The notes: a model not told the origin generated them from the sequence alone. Shown: positions 16,841 through 25,165, numbered from the stretch's first letter. The stretch: DNA of 64,000 bases from Tepidamorphaceae bacterium (GCA_028289445.1 JANQPO010000004.1:310001-374000), one strand, 5' to 3'. Numbers and translations are program-made.

Positions 16841-17506
16841 ATGATCCGCGCCGCGCGCACTGCCTTCAACGACATTTGGTCACCGCCGTTTCGCTCCGTC
16901 TTTTGGAAGGCGCTGGGGCTGACGGTTCTGTTGCTGGTGGTGGCCTGGATCGGGTTGAATGGGCTTTTGAGCGTCGTCCTGGTCGTTCCCTATCCCTGGC
17001 TGGAAACGCTGATCGCTTTCGTCGCCGGCTTCGGTTCGATCATCATGCTGGCATTCTTGATCGCGCCGATCACTGCACTGATCGCCAGCCTGTTTCTCGA
17101 CGACGTCGCCGATGTCGTGGAAGACACCCACTATCCGCTCGATCCCGCTGGGCATCCGTTGCCGATGGGCGCGGCGATGGTTCAGGCCGCCAAGTTCGCG
17201 CTGGTCGTCGTCGGGGTGAACATCGGCGTGCTCTTGCTGGCGCTCTTGCCGGGCATCAACTTCATCGCCTTCTTCGTTGCGAATGGCTATCTGCTCGGCC
17301 GGGAGTATTTCGAGCTGGCCGCGCTTCGGCACATGACGGTCGAGGATGTCGCCGAATTGAGGCGCGCCAAGGGTGCTCAGGTTTTCCTGGGCGGCCTCAT
17401 CATTGCGGGCTTTCTGGCCGTGCCGCTTTTGAACCTTTTGACGCCGCTCTTCGCCACGGCCTTCATGGTCCATCTTGTCAAGGCCATCCGGGCGGGACGG
17501 GTCTGA
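16841..17506 (+). CDS. EI24/CysZ-like integral membrane protein
   Basis: A 221-aa membrane protein with about four to six hydrophobic segments: LTVLLLVVAWIGLNGLL, IAFVAGFGSIIMLAFLIAPIT, VVVGVNIGVLLLALLPGINF and GLIIAGFLAVPLLNLL. The family phrase NGYLLGREYFEL and the first amphipathic stretch (TAFNDIWSPPFRSVFWKAL) are typical of EI24/CysZ-like proteins. CysZ imports sulfate for cysteine synthesis in E. coli; alphaproteobacterial members are usually left uncharacterised and no sulfur gene is adjacent, so I do not use the cysZ symbol. The start at 16841 is preferred to 16781, whose extra residues do not look like part of the family. Confidence 0.8.
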   Translation: MIRAARTAFNDIWSPPFRSVFWKALGLTVLLLVVAWIGLNGLLSVVLVVPYPWLETLIAFVAGFGSIIMLAFLIAPITALIASLFLDDVADVVEDTHYPLDPAGHPLPMGAAMVQAAKFALVVVGVNIGVLLLALLPGINFIAFFVANGYLLGREYFELAALRHMTVEDVAELRRAKGAQVFLGGLIIAGFLAVPLLNLLTPLFATAFMVHLVKAIRAGRV

Positions 17507-17512
17507 AGCCAA

Positions 17513-17545
17513 ATCCGAAAAGTGGGAACCGGTTTTCGGACCAAT
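17513..17545. repeat. RIME-like palindrome fragment (TCCGAAAA...TTTTCGGA)
   Basis: TCCGAAAA-GTGGGAACCGG-TTTTCGGA forms an 8-bp stem in the 58-bp gap between convergent genes. This is the recognisable core of a rhizobial intergenic mosaic element; a longer relative is at 19948-20050. A terminator-like role between the convergent genes is possible. Confidence 0.7.
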
Positions 17546-17564
17546 CAAGCGACAATTGAGGACT

Positions 17565-18278
17565 CTAACCCGGCGCCGGTGTCTTTTCCTTGTGTTGGCA
17601 CAAATCCTCGACCGGACAACGCCAGCATTCGGGCTTGCGCGCCTTGCACAAATAGCGCCCGTGCAGGATCAACCAGTGATGCGCGTGTAGCCGGTAGGCA
17701 TCGGGAACCACTTTTTCCAGCGTCAACTCCACGTCAAGCGGCGTCTTGCCGGGTGCCAGTCCCGTCCGGTTCCCGACCCGAAAGAGATGGGTGTCGACGG
17801 CGATCGTCGGTTGGCCGAAGGCGATGTTGAGGACGACGTTGGCCGTCTTGCGGCCGACGCCGGGCAGGGCCTCCAGCGCCTCACGCGTGTCCGGCACCGT
17901 TCCGCCGTGCTCGTCGATCAAGGTGCGGCACAGCGCCATCACGTTCTTCGCCTTGTTGCGATAAAGGCCGATGGTTTTGATGTATTCGCGCAGCCGCTCC
18001 TCGCCGAGCGCTAGGATTTTTTCCGGCGTGTCGGCGACGGCGAAAAGCGGACCCGTTGCTTTGTTGACGCCCACATCGGTTGCCTGGGCCGAGAGGACCA
18101 CAGCAACCAGCAATGTGAACGGATTGACATAGTTCAGTTCGCCCTTGGGCTCCGGATCGATCGCCTTTAGGCGAAAGAAGAACGCCTCGATCTCCTCCGG
18201 CTTCAATCGGGATCGCCTTGAAGGCTTTCGCCGCCTGGCTTTGGTGAGTTTCGCGGCGGAAGGCTGGTCTTGCGGCAT
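17565..18278 (-). CDS. nth: Endonuclease III (DNA glycosylase/AP lyase)
   Basis: A 237-aa base-excision repair enzyme removing oxidised pyrimidines. The helix-hairpin-helix LPGVGRKTANVVL carries the catalytic Lys, VDTHLFRV carries the catalytic Asp, and the C-terminal C-x6-C-x2-C-x5-C cluster (CKARKPECWRCPVEDLC) binds a [4Fe-4S] centre. The protein has a basic N-terminal extension of about 25 residues (KARRRKPSRRSRLK), common in rhizobial homologues. Only 22 bases separate its start from the divergent DUF2244 gene. Confidence 0.95.
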   Translation of the reverse strand: MPQDQPSAAKLTKARRRKPSRRSRLKPEEIEAFFFRLKAIDPEPKGELNYVNPFTLLVAVVLSAQATDVGVNKATGPLFAVADTPEKILALGEERLREYIKTIGLYRNKAKNVMALCRTLIDEHGGTVPDTREALEALPGVGRKTANVVLNIAFGQPTIAVDTHLFRVGNRTGLAPGKTPLDVELTLEKVVPDAYRLHAHHWLILHGRYLCKARKPECWRCPVEDLCQHKEKTPAPG

Positions 18279-18300
18279 CGGGTCTCTATACTCCAGGGCG

Positions 18301-18798
18301 ATGACGAATGCAGCCGCTTATCCACGACAGACCACGCCGCTTTTCGCCGCGACGCTGACCCCGCACCGCTCGATGGCGCACAACCAACTGCTTTTGGCGG
18401 TCGCTGTCTTTGCCGGTGTGTGTTCGATACCGGCCGCGGTCTTTCTGGCCATGGGCGCATGGCCGATCGTCGGATTTCTGGGTCTCGATGTCTTGATCAT
18501 TTTCCTGGCGTTTAGGGCCAACCGAAATGCCGCGCGCGCCTATGAGACCGTGGTCCTGACGCCGGAAAGCCTGACCATCCGCCATGTGACGGCGGCGGGC
18601 AAGGCGCGCCAGTTCGTGCTTGACCCAAACTGGGCGCGGCTTGCGGTCGAGCGCACCGAGGACGGCGTACAGGACATCGTCGTTTCAGTGCGCGATAAGG
18701 CGGTGGCGATCGGGCGTTTCCTGCCGCCGGGTGAGAAGGAAACGTTCGCTGAAGCCTTCGCGCCGGCGCTTCGAAAGGTCTCGCTGTTTAGTCGTTAG
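18301..18798 (+). CDS. DUF2244 family membrane protein
   Basis: A 165-aa protein with two adjoining transmembrane segments (LLLAVAVFAGVCSIPAAVFLA and IVGFLGLDVLIIFLAFRA) and a C-terminal soluble beta-rich domain (ETVVLTPESLTIRHV). This arrangement, including the RFLPPGEKETFAEAFAPAL ending, is that of the DUF2244 family, whose function is unknown. The start at 18301 is used because the longer ORF (18145) runs through the beginning of nth. It is divergent from nth with little room for separate promoters, as in many relatives. Confidence 0.8.
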   Translation: MTNAAAYPRQTTPLFAATLTPHRSMAHNQLLLAVAVFAGVCSIPAAVFLAMGAWPIVGFLGLDVLIIFLAFRANRNAARAYETVVLTPESLTIRHVTAAGKARQFVLDPNWARLAVERTEDGVQDIVVSVRDKAVAIGRFLPPGEKETFAEAFAPALRKVSLFSR

Positions 18799-18871
18799 TC
18801 GGCGCACAAGAAACGGGTGGTTCCGGCCTGTCGGCGGTCATAACTTGCCGCTAGGATTAAGGATCATCACC

Positions 18872-19768
18872 ATGCGCGACACACACGACATGACCATGCC
18901 CGACACGACGTCAATCTCCGCCAGCGACACCATGGCGGATTACCGGATCGTTTCACAGGCGATCGAGTATCTTTCCGAGACCTGGCGCGACCAGCCTGGC
19001 CTCGATGCGCTGGCTCGCGAGATCGGTCACAGCCCCTCGCACATCCAGCGCGTGTTCACGCGTTTCGCCGGCCTGTCGCCGAAAGCGTTCGTCCAGGCGA
19101 TCACCATCGACAGCGCTCGCAAGCTCTTGCGCGAGTCCGCCAGCGTGCTGGACACGGCCTATGAGGTTGGCCTCTCCGGTCCCGGCCGTCTGCACGACCT
19201 TTTCGTCACCTACGACGCCATGTCGCCGGGCGAATACAAGGCGCGGGGTGCCGGACTCGAAATCGTCTACGGCTTCCACGCCTCGCCCTTTGGCCGCGCG
19301 CTGATCATGGCAACCAATCGTGGCCTGGCCGGCCTGGCATTCGCCGAAGAGGGCGGTGAAGAGGCAACCTTCGAAGATATGGCCAGCCGCTGGCCGGCGG
19401 CGCAGTTCAAGCGCGACGACGCGGCGACCGCATCGTATGTAACCCGTATCTTCGATCCGGACGCCTGGCAGCCGGACCAACCCTTGCGTCTGGTTTTCAT
19501 CGGTTCCGATTTCGAAGTGAAAGTCTGGGAAACGCTTTTGCGCATTCCCATGGGCCGGGCGACGAGCTATTCCGATATCGCCAGCCACCTCGGCAAGCCG
19601 AACGCGGCGCGCGCCGTCGGTTCGGCGGTCGGCCGCAACCCGCTCTCCTTCATCGTCCCGTGCCATCGCGTGCTCGGCAAGTCCGGCGGGCTGTGCGGTT
19701 ATCACTGGGGCGTAACGCGTAAGAAGGCGATTCTGGGCTGGGAAGCCGGGCTGGCGAACGCGGCTTAG
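18872..19768 (+). CDS. Ada-like O6-methylguanine-DNA methyltransferase with AraC-type domain
   Basis: A 298-aa two-domain protein. Residues about 20-115 form an AraC-type helix-turn-helix (LDALAREIGHSPSHIQRVFTRFAGLSPK), and the C-terminal 170 residues are the methyltransferase domain with the acceptor-Cys motif IVPCHRVLG and the preceding winged helix (MGRATSYSDIASHLGKPNAARAVG). It repairs O6-alkylguanine by irreversible transfer to that Cys. The N-terminal zinc/phosphotriester-sensing domain of E. coli Ada is absent, so the classical methylphosphotriester switch is not available. The ATG at 18872 (AAGGA upstream) is preferred over the long ORF start at 18620, which overlaps the DUF2244 gene. 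Confidence 0.9.
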   Translation: MRDTHDMTMPDTTSISASDTMADYRIVSQAIEYLSETWRDQPGLDALAREIGHSPSHIQRVFTRFAGLSPKAFVQAITIDSARKLLRESASVLDTAYEVGLSGPGRLHDLFVTYDAMSPGEYKARGAGLEIVYGFHASPFGRALIMATNRGLAGLAFAEEGGEEATFEDMASRWPAAQFKRDDAATASYVTRIFDPDAWQPDQPLRLVFIGSDFEVKVWETLLRIPMGRATSYSDIASHLGKPNAARAVGSAVGRNPLSFIVPCHRVLGKSGGLCGYHWGVTRKKAILGWEAGLANAA

Positions 19769-19805
19769 GGGGAAGCGGGTCAAGTAGAAGCATTCCCCTT
19801 CTTGG

Positions 19806-19857
19806 GTCATCCCGGGCGCGGTGTAGCACCTTGGTGATGCACCGCAGAACCGGGATC
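19806..19857. repeat. REP-like imperfect palindrome, diverged copy
   Basis: GTCATCCCGGGCGCGGTG...GCACCGCAGAACCGGGATC is a self-complementary unit, starting with the same GTCATCCCGG and ending with the same CCGGGATC as the other copies. It stands 33 bases from a second copy in inverted orientation. Confidence 0.65.
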
Positions 19858-19890
19858 GTTTTGTCAAAACGCAAACCTCGAACATCGAAA

Positions 19891-19941
19891 GATCCCGGAT
19901 CAGCGCATCAGCATTTCATGCTGCAGCGCGTCCGGGATGAC
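19891..19941. repeat. REP-like imperfect palindrome, copy 2
   Basis: GATCCCGGATCAGCGCATCAGCATTTCATGCTGCAGCGCGTCCGGGATGAC, which is nearly the reverse complement of the copy at 15563-15613. Together with the preceding and following elements it fills the 279-bp intergenic stretch 19769-20047, which holds no gene. Confidence 0.75.
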
Positions 19942-19947
19942 GCGTCG

Positions 19948-20050
19948 GAGCATGGTCCCGAAAAGTGCGTGCGGTTTTCGGACAAGAACATGCTCAAAAT
20001 CAAAGAGATAGAGCATTTCCGGTGACTCGACTTTCACCGGAGATGCTCTA
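19948..20050. repeat. RIME-like two-palindrome mosaic element
   Basis: Two consecutive hairpins: GAGCATGGTCCCGAAAA...TTTTCGGACAAGAACATGCTC, then AGAGCATTTCCGGTGA...TCACCGGAGATGCTCT. This is the arrangement of rhizobial intergenic mosaic elements. The second hairpin ends beside the phnN stop codon and may act in transcript ending. Confidence 0.75.
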
Positions 20051-20632
20051 GGTCCTCTCCGCTTTCTCAGGAAGAGCCAAACCGGCCTCGGCCATAACGG
20101 CGAGCGTGGACTTGCCGGCGTCCTGGATGGGTCCGGAGTTGTCGACATCGACGACATCGGCGCCGGCGATCCGAAAGGCCAGCGATTCCGCCAGGCGGTC
20201 GTCGACAGCGCTGTCCGTCGACCGGCCCCGGTCTTCCAGCCGGCGGCGAAGTTCGGCTTCCGACACCGTCAAGTTGATGAATTGGACCCGCTCGAACCGC
20301 GCCCGGATCGCATCGACAGACCGTCTGGAGCCGTTGGCGATCGCCGCGCCGCCTGAGGTTAAATGCCCCGCGATGGCGATCGGCCATCCATAGGCGTGGC
20401 CATGCGCCCGCCAGGTGATCGCGAACTGGCCGTCTTGTTCGGCGCGGTCGAACGCCGCCGATGACATCGTATCATGGGCCTCGTGCGCGGCATTGGACGT
20501 GCGCGTGACGGTTCGGCGCACGAAAACAATCGATGGATCGCCGGCGAGCCGGTCCTTCAGCCAGGCGATCAGCGTATCCTTGCCGGATCCGCTCGGCCCA
20601 ACGACCACAAAAAGCGGCCCCGGCTGCACCAT
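20048..20632 (-). CDS. phnN: Ribose 1,5-bisphosphate phosphokinase PhnN
   Basis: A 194-aa guanylate-kinase-like P-loop protein (GPSGSGKDTL near residue 14; TRTSNAAHEAHD and WRAHGHAYGW typical of PhnN) that phosphorylates ribose 1,5-bisphosphate to PRPP, the last step of the carbon-phosphorus lyase pathway. The start at 20632 is chosen because upstream codons of the longer ORF lie inside phnM. It begins 10 bases after the phnM stop and is the promoter-distal gene of a phnM-phnN unit. Confidence 0.9.
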   Translation of the reverse strand: MVQPGPLFVVVGPSGSGKDTLIAWLKDRLAGDPSIVFVRRTVTRTSNAAHEAHDTMSSAAFDRAEQDGQFAITWRAHGHAYGWPIAIAGHLTSGGAAIANGSRRSVDAIRARFERVQFINLTVSEAELRRRLEDRGRSTDSAVDDRLAESLAFRIAGADVVDVDNSGPIQDAGKSTLAVMAEAGLALPEKAERT

Positions 20633-20642
20633 CGACCCGGCC

Positions 20643-21782
20643 TCACACGACCCGGTCGCCCTGCCGCCACACGGTGCGGACGACTGGCACGTCGCCATCG
20701 CGTCGCACGCGAACGACATCGGCGCGCAGGCCCGGTGCGATGCGGCCGCGATCGTCGAGCCCGACCGCTTTGGAGGGCGTGGCGGTGACCATGGCGATAG
20801 CGGCAGGCAGCGTGATCGCTTCGATCGCGTCGGCCAGCAGGAATGGCGCATAGATCAGACTGAACGGCACATAGTCGGACGACAGCACATCCAGCACGTC
20901 GTCCTCGGCCAGATCCTTGGCCGCGACATTGCCGGAATGGGAGCCGCCCCGCACAATATTAGGTGCGCCCATCAAGACACTCATGCCGGTGTTGTGGGAG
21001 GCGCGCGCCGCTTCCAGACTGGTCGGAAACTCCGCCAGGCGAACGCCGAAGCCGATGGCCTCTTCGACGTGCGCCGTCGTCGCATCGTCGTGGCTCGCTA
21101 TCGCAATGCCGCGGGCATTGCAGGCCGCCGCTATCGCTTGGCGATGCGCCGCCGAATAGGTTGCCGAAGCCTCTTGCCGGCGGCGGATGAAATGGGCGAA
21201 CTGCTCATCGCTCAGGCCGCGCTTGGTCTTGTAGTACAGCTCATACTGATCGAGCGTTTGAAACTGCCGCTGCCCCGGCGCATGGTCCATCAGCGAGGCC
21301 AGCTTTACATAGGGGTCGTCGTCGAACAGCTTGAAGTGTTCAAGCACATCGGCGGCAGACACTTCGCAGCGCAGGTGGATGAGGTGCTCGGCGCGCAGCC
21401 GGCCCTCTTCCTGCGATGCCTCGAGCGCATCCGCCAGGTAGCGGATTTCGGTGCCGTTGAACCCGTCTTCCTCGTCGGAACCGAGGCGCAGGCAATCGAA
21501 GACGGTGGTGATACCGGACGCCGCGATCTGCGAATCGTGGGCCTGGATCGCCGCGGTCATATTCCAGCGCACACCGGGTCGTGGGGCGTAGTGGCTTTCC
21601 ATATGATCGGTGTGCAGCTCGACCAAGCCGGGGATCAGGAAGTCGCCATCCATCGATTCGCCGACGCCGACTGGTCCCGTGCCGATGTCGGCAATCCGGC
21701 CGTCGCGCATGACCAGCGCGCCCTCGACAACGTCGTCTTCCAGGACGATACGGGCGTTTGAAAGAACGGTCTCAGCGGCCAT
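20643..21782 (-). CDS. phnM: Alpha-D-ribose 1-methylphosphonate 5-triphosphate diphosphatase PhnM
   Basis: A 379-aa amidohydrolase-superfamily enzyme that removes diphosphate from ribose 1-methylphosphonate 5-triphosphate in phosphonate breakdown. Metal-site motifs are LVELHTDHMESHYAPRPGVRW near residue 55 and IASHDDATTAHVEEAIGFG near residue 230, both characteristic of PhnM. It is followed by phnN and preceded after 13 bases by the DUF1045 gene. The core lyase genes (phnG-L) are not in this window, so the pathway is either completed elsewhere in the genome or lost. Confidence 0.92.
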   Translation of the reverse strand: MAAETVLSNARIVLEDDVVEGALVMRDGRIADIGTGPVGVGESMDGDFLIPGLVELHTDHMESHYAPRPGVRWNMTAAIQAHDSQIAASGITTVFDCLRLGSDEEDGFNGTEIRYLADALEASQEEGRLRAEHLIHLRCEVSAADVLEHFKLFDDDPYVKLASLMDHAPGQRQFQTLDQYELYYKTKRGLSDEQFAHFIRRRQEASATYSAAHRQAIAAACNARGIAIASHDDATTAHVEEAIGFGVRLAEFPTSLEAARASHNTGMSVLMGAPNIVRGGSHSGNVAAKDLAEDDVLDVLSSDYVPFSLIYAPFLLADAIEAITLPAAIAMVTATPSKAVGLDDRGRIAPGLRADVVRVRRDGDVPVVRTVWRQGDRVV

Positions 21783-21795
21783 GGTCGCGCTCGGG

Positions 21796-22509
21796 TTAGC
21801 CAGTTAGAGCAAGCGGCAAGCGGTGCCGCGCCATGAAGGGCGTGTCGGGTTCGTCTTCGACGAAGACCGTGACCGCGTCGACAAGAAGCGGCGCGCCGAG
21901 AACCGGTTCGAAATAGGATCGAAGCACGGCCTCGACAGCGTCTTGCGCGTCGGCGGCGACCGGTCCCGTCAGCGTCATGTGGAATCGGAACGCATCGAAT
22001 ACATAGGGGTAGCCCCAGCGGTCAAGATAGTCGCGCTCCGTGTCGCTGAGACGATCGACATTGCGCTTGGCGATCTCGGCCTCGGTAAGCGGCGCACGGA
22101 ACGTGTCGAAGTCCTGCACCAATGCAGCGGCAAGGGCGTGGAGCGCCGGCACGGGGGCGGACGGCAGGAGCGCGAAGAACGACCCAAGTCGTCCGACGGC
22201 CAACGGTGGGATCTCAAACGCCGGCAGTTCGGCGCAGAACGCTTCGAGATCGTCCAAAAGAGCTGTCTTGGACGCGCCATAGGCGAGGCGGAACGGCGCC
22301 TTCAGTGTTCCGTGAAACCCGTAGCGGCGTGGAAACGCGACACAGCGCCCCCAGTCATGCGGGTCCAGCGCGGCGACTGGGCAATCGGTTGTCTGGCCGG
22401 AAAACGCATCCCGCCCAAGCCAGCGCGCCGCGCTCATGGTCAAAGGGTGATCGGGCGGCGGCGTGAAATAAAGGGCATAGCGACGGGTGTTGGCGCCCGC
22501 ACTTTCCAT
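21796..22509 (-). CDS. DUF1045 phosphonate-operon protein (2H phosphoesterase-like)
   Basis: A 237-aa protein of the DUF1045 family, a steady partner of C-P lyase genes. Two H-x-T-x motifs, HGTLKAPF near residue 65 and HMTLTG near residue 190, match the 2H phosphoesterase fold, which acts on 2',3'-cyclic or similar phosphates; the reaction is not established to my knowledge. The start at 22509 (MESAGANTRRYALYFTP) fits the family; the longer ORF runs through a decayed phnE remnant. The upstream region carries no intact gene until the hybrid kinase. Confidence 0.85.
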   Translation of the reverse strand: MESAGANTRRYALYFTPPPDHPLTMSAARWLGRDAFSGQTTDCPVAALDPHDWGRCVAFPRRYGFHGTLKAPFRLAYGASKTALLDDLEAFCAELPAFEIPPLAVGRLGSFFALLPSAPVPALHALAAALVQDFDTFRAPLTEAEIAKRNVDRLSDTERDYLDRWGYPYVFDAFRFHMTLTGPVAADAQDAVEAVLRSYFEPVLGAPLLVDAVTVFVEDEPDTPFMARHRLPLALTG

Positions 22510-22532
22510 CCGGCTTACGTCGTTTGCTTGGG

Positions 22533-22745
22533 TCACGGCGCTCTTGGGTTGGTGGTGCCGATCGGGCGCCCGCACGGGGCGGTCGAAATCGAATCGAAGA
22601 CATACACCACGATCGGGATGAGAATGACCATAGTGGCGACGTTTTCCCAATCCTGATTGGGGCGCACGGCCTTCCGCAGCTTCAACCCGATGCCGCCCGC
22701 ATCGACCGCGCCGACAATCCGGGACGACGCGAGGCGACGATGATT
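22533..22745 (-). pseudogene. phnE: Remnant of phosphonate ABC transporter permease PhnE (C-terminal fragment)
   Basis: On the minus strand, in a frame not reported by the ORF track, the sequence translates as SSRIVGAVDAGGIGLKLRKA, then RPNQDWENVATMVILIPIVVYVFDSIS. This matches the C-terminal end of PhnE-type permeases as I remember them (VGAVDAGGIG, then NQDWENV, then a last membrane helix ending in D-S-x-S). An in-frame TAG eight codons upstream and the end of the hybrid kinase at 22766 leave only about 60 of some 260-plus codons, and the end is frameshifted or degraded (TAPCGRPIGTTNP). It explains the otherwise empty 22510-22765 interval and indicates loss of the phn transporter from this locus. 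Confidence 0.7.
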
Positions 22746-22765
22746 CTATGTGAGAGCGTTCCGCT

Positions 22766-25165
22766 CTAGCCGGCCGGTTCTGTTGGCGCGCACCACCGCT
22801 CAATCATGCGCGCGAGCGCGCGCGGTTCGAGCGGTTTGGTCAGGTGATCGTTCATGCCGGCGGCTTGGCAGGCCCGCCGATCCTCAGGAAACGCGTTGGC
22901 GGTCAGCGCGATGATCGGCACCGCCCCGCCGTGCGGCAGCGCGCGGATGTCGCGGGTCGCGGCAAGGCCGTCCTTGCCGGGCATGTGAACGTCCATCAAG
23001 ATCAGATCGAAGGGCGTATCCTTTGGGTTCGCCAGGGCCCGCACCGCGTCTTCGCCGTTCTTGACCAAGGTCACGCTGTGGCCGCTGCGGGTCAAAAGGG
23101 TCTGGGCCAAGAGCGCGTTGATGTCGTTGTCCTCGGCCAACAGAATGCGCAGGCTCTGTCCGGACACGACGGCCAGTTCATCATCGTCGTGCGATGCGGC
23201 GTAGTCCGGCGCATCCTTGCCGGTCACGACCCGCCAGAAGGAGTCCGGGCGCACCGGCCGAACGAGATAGGATTGAAAGCCGCGCGCGCTGAGCGCCTCG
23301 ACCCGCTTTTTCTCGCCGGGCTTGATCAGTGAGATCTTGCGGTTGAATTCGAGACCTGCGAACCGGTCGGGCGCTTTGGAATCCACCGGCGCGACCAGAT
23401 CGGCATCGGCAATCAGGATCGTCGGGTGGAAGACCTCCGCAATCGTCGTGAAGTCGGAATCGCCGCGCGCAATGTCCGCTGCACCGCCGAAATCTGTGGC
23501 CAGCGCCCGCAAAACGGCAGCCTCGACAACCGTATCCGACGCGATCAGGACACGCTGGCCAAGCAGCGGTTTATGACACCTGACGACATTGTCCTTTGAG
23601 ACGCGGATCGGGATGTCGACGGTGAAAGTCGCGCCCTTGCCCACGTCGCTCTCGACCCTGATCCAGCCGCCAAGTGCATGTGCGACCTTTTGCGAAATCG
23701 TCAGCCCGAGACCCGTTCCGCCGTGCTGGCGGGCGAGCGAGCCGTCGCCTTGTTCGAACTCCTGGAAGATGATCGCCCGCTCGGTGTCCGACAGGCCGGG
23801 TCCGGTATCGGTCACCGAAAGATGCAGCATATCGCCGCCATCCCGTTCGATGTCGATCACGACGCCGCCGGTGTCGGTGAACTTCACGGCGTTGCCGGCG
23901 AGATTGAGCAGCACCTGGCGCACGCGCTGATCGTCGGTGATCACGCGCTGCGGGACGTCGGGCGCAATCCGCCAGGCGATCTCCAGACCCTTGTCATGGG
24001 CTTTGGGCGCCAGAAGCTCCACGACATCTTGAACGATCGCCGTAAGGTCCACCGGGCCGTTGACGATGTCGAGATGGCCGGCCTCGATCTTGGAGAAGTC
24101 GAGGATATCGTTGATGAGGGCGAGAAGGCTCTGGCCCGACGTCGCGATGGCGCGGGAATAGGTTTTTTGCTCCGGTGTGAGTGGCGTTGCGCCCAAAAGG
24201 CCGGTCATGCCCAGTATGCCGTTGAGCGGTGTGCGGATCTCATGGCTCATCGTGGCCAGGAACTTCGATTTGGCCGCGTTGGCGCTTTCCGCCTGCTGCC
24301 TGGCGTCGGCCAGCAGCTTCTCTGCCGCCTTTCGCTCGGTCACGTCGCGCCCGACGATCTGCTGGGCGTCGTGGCCGCCGCCATAGATCGGGATCGTCTC
24401 CCAGTCGAACCATCTGGGTCCCTGTGCCGTCTCGACCAGGATATCGCCATCCAAGGGTGCGGCGTCGGCGCCGTCCGACGGCGTGCCGGGGGCGCTCTCC
24501 AACGGTGTTCCCCGTGCCGTGATCTTCGGCTCGAATGGGCTCCCCTCGATGTCCCCGCGCCTTAGACCGAAAACCGTCAAGAACGTGTCATTGGCGAATG
24601 TGATCCGGCCTTCGCTGTCGACGCGATAAATAACGTCGCGGTGGTGATCGAGAAGCTCCCGATAGCGCTCTAGGATCTGAACCAGTTCCCAGTTTTGGTC
24701 CTTGACCTGTTCAAGCGTTCCAACGCCCGGATCGGCCTCGCCGTCCGGCTTGGACTCCTTGGGCGTAGCCTGGCTGGGCGGCCATGTGAGCATGGGCTCG
24801 TTCGCCGGCGCACCGACGATCCACCCGCGCCATAAGCCGAAAAGGCCGACGGTCGCAAGGAGCCCGGTCGCCAGGACGGTCGCGAACGGACCGATATGGT
24901 CAGGCAGCGCTTCCGTCAAAATAAGGACGCCGGCAAGCGCCAATGCGGCGAGCCCGACAGCGAGCGCCGCGAATGCCGCGGTACGGCGGCTTGGCGGTGT
25001 GCGCCAGCCGGCAAACCATCGATTGAAGGTGGCCGGGGGGCGGCAATGCGGGTCCGTCGCCTTCATCGCGAACTTCGCACGAAGCAGGCTCTGCCGGTTC
25101 TGCCGGAGGCTCTCAAAGGCAATACGGCGGCGCCCGGCCGTTATATGGCTGCGAATAGGATGCAC
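22766..25165 (-). CDS. Hybrid sensor histidine kinase/response regulator with PAS domain
   Basis: A protein of up to 799 aa. Two membrane helices (about 63-84 and 92-113) are followed by a PAS domain (about 160-285: YRELLDHHRDVIYRVDSEGRI), a HisKA domain with the phospho-acceptor SHEIRTPLNG, a HATPase domain (NLAGNAVKFTDTGG; GTGLGLTISQ), a degenerate receiver-like segment (VLIASDTVVEAAVLRALATDFGG), and a C-terminal receiver with the phospho-Asp motif LILMDVHMPGKDG. The signal is unknown and no partner regulator is adjacent. The start is uncertain: 25165 is a GTG, and an ATG at 25066 (MKATDPHC) would still include both helices. It follows comM after 93 bases on the same strand. Confidence 0.9.
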   Translation of the reverse strand: MHPIRSHITAGRRRIAFESLRQNRQSLLRAKFAMKATDPHCRPPATFNRWFAGWRTPPSRRTAAFAALAVGLAALALAGVLILTEALPDHIGPFATVLATGLLATVGLFGLWRGWIVGAPANEPMLTWPPSQATPKESKPDGEADPGVGTLEQVKDQNWELVQILERYRELLDHHRDVIYRVDSEGRITFANDTFLTVFGLRRGDIEGSPFEPKITARGTPLESAPGTPSDGADAAPLDGDILVETAQGPRWFDWETIPIYGGGHDAQQIVGRDVTERKAAEKLLADARQQAESANAAKSKFLATMSHEIRTPLNGILGMTGLLGATPLTPEQKTYSRAIATSGQSLLALINDILDFSKIEAGHLDIVNGPVDLTAIVQDVVELLAPKAHDKGLEIAWRIAPDVPQRVITDDQRVRQVLLNLAGNAVKFTDTGGVVIDIERDGGDMLHLSVTDTGPGLSDTERAIIFQEFEQGDGSLARQHGGTGLGLTISQKVAHALGGWIRVESDVGKGATFTVDIPIRVSKDNVVRCHKPLLGQRVLIASDTVVEAAVLRALATDFGGAADIARGDSDFTTIAEVFHPTILIADADLVAPVDSKAPDRFAGLEFNRKISLIKPGEKKRVEALSARGFQSYLVRPVRPDSFWRVVTGKDAPDYAASHDDDELAVVSGQSLRILLAEDNDINALLAQTLLTRSGHSVTLVKNGEDAVRALANPKDTPFDLILMDVHMPGKDGLAATRDIRALPHGGAVPIIALTANAFPEDRRACQAAGMNDHLTKPLEPRALARMIERWCAPTEPAG

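Noticed and set aside
22524-22769. 81-aa plus-strand ORF in the phn-kinase gap
   Set aside because: Antisense to the phnE remnant; no RBS and no recognisable protein features.
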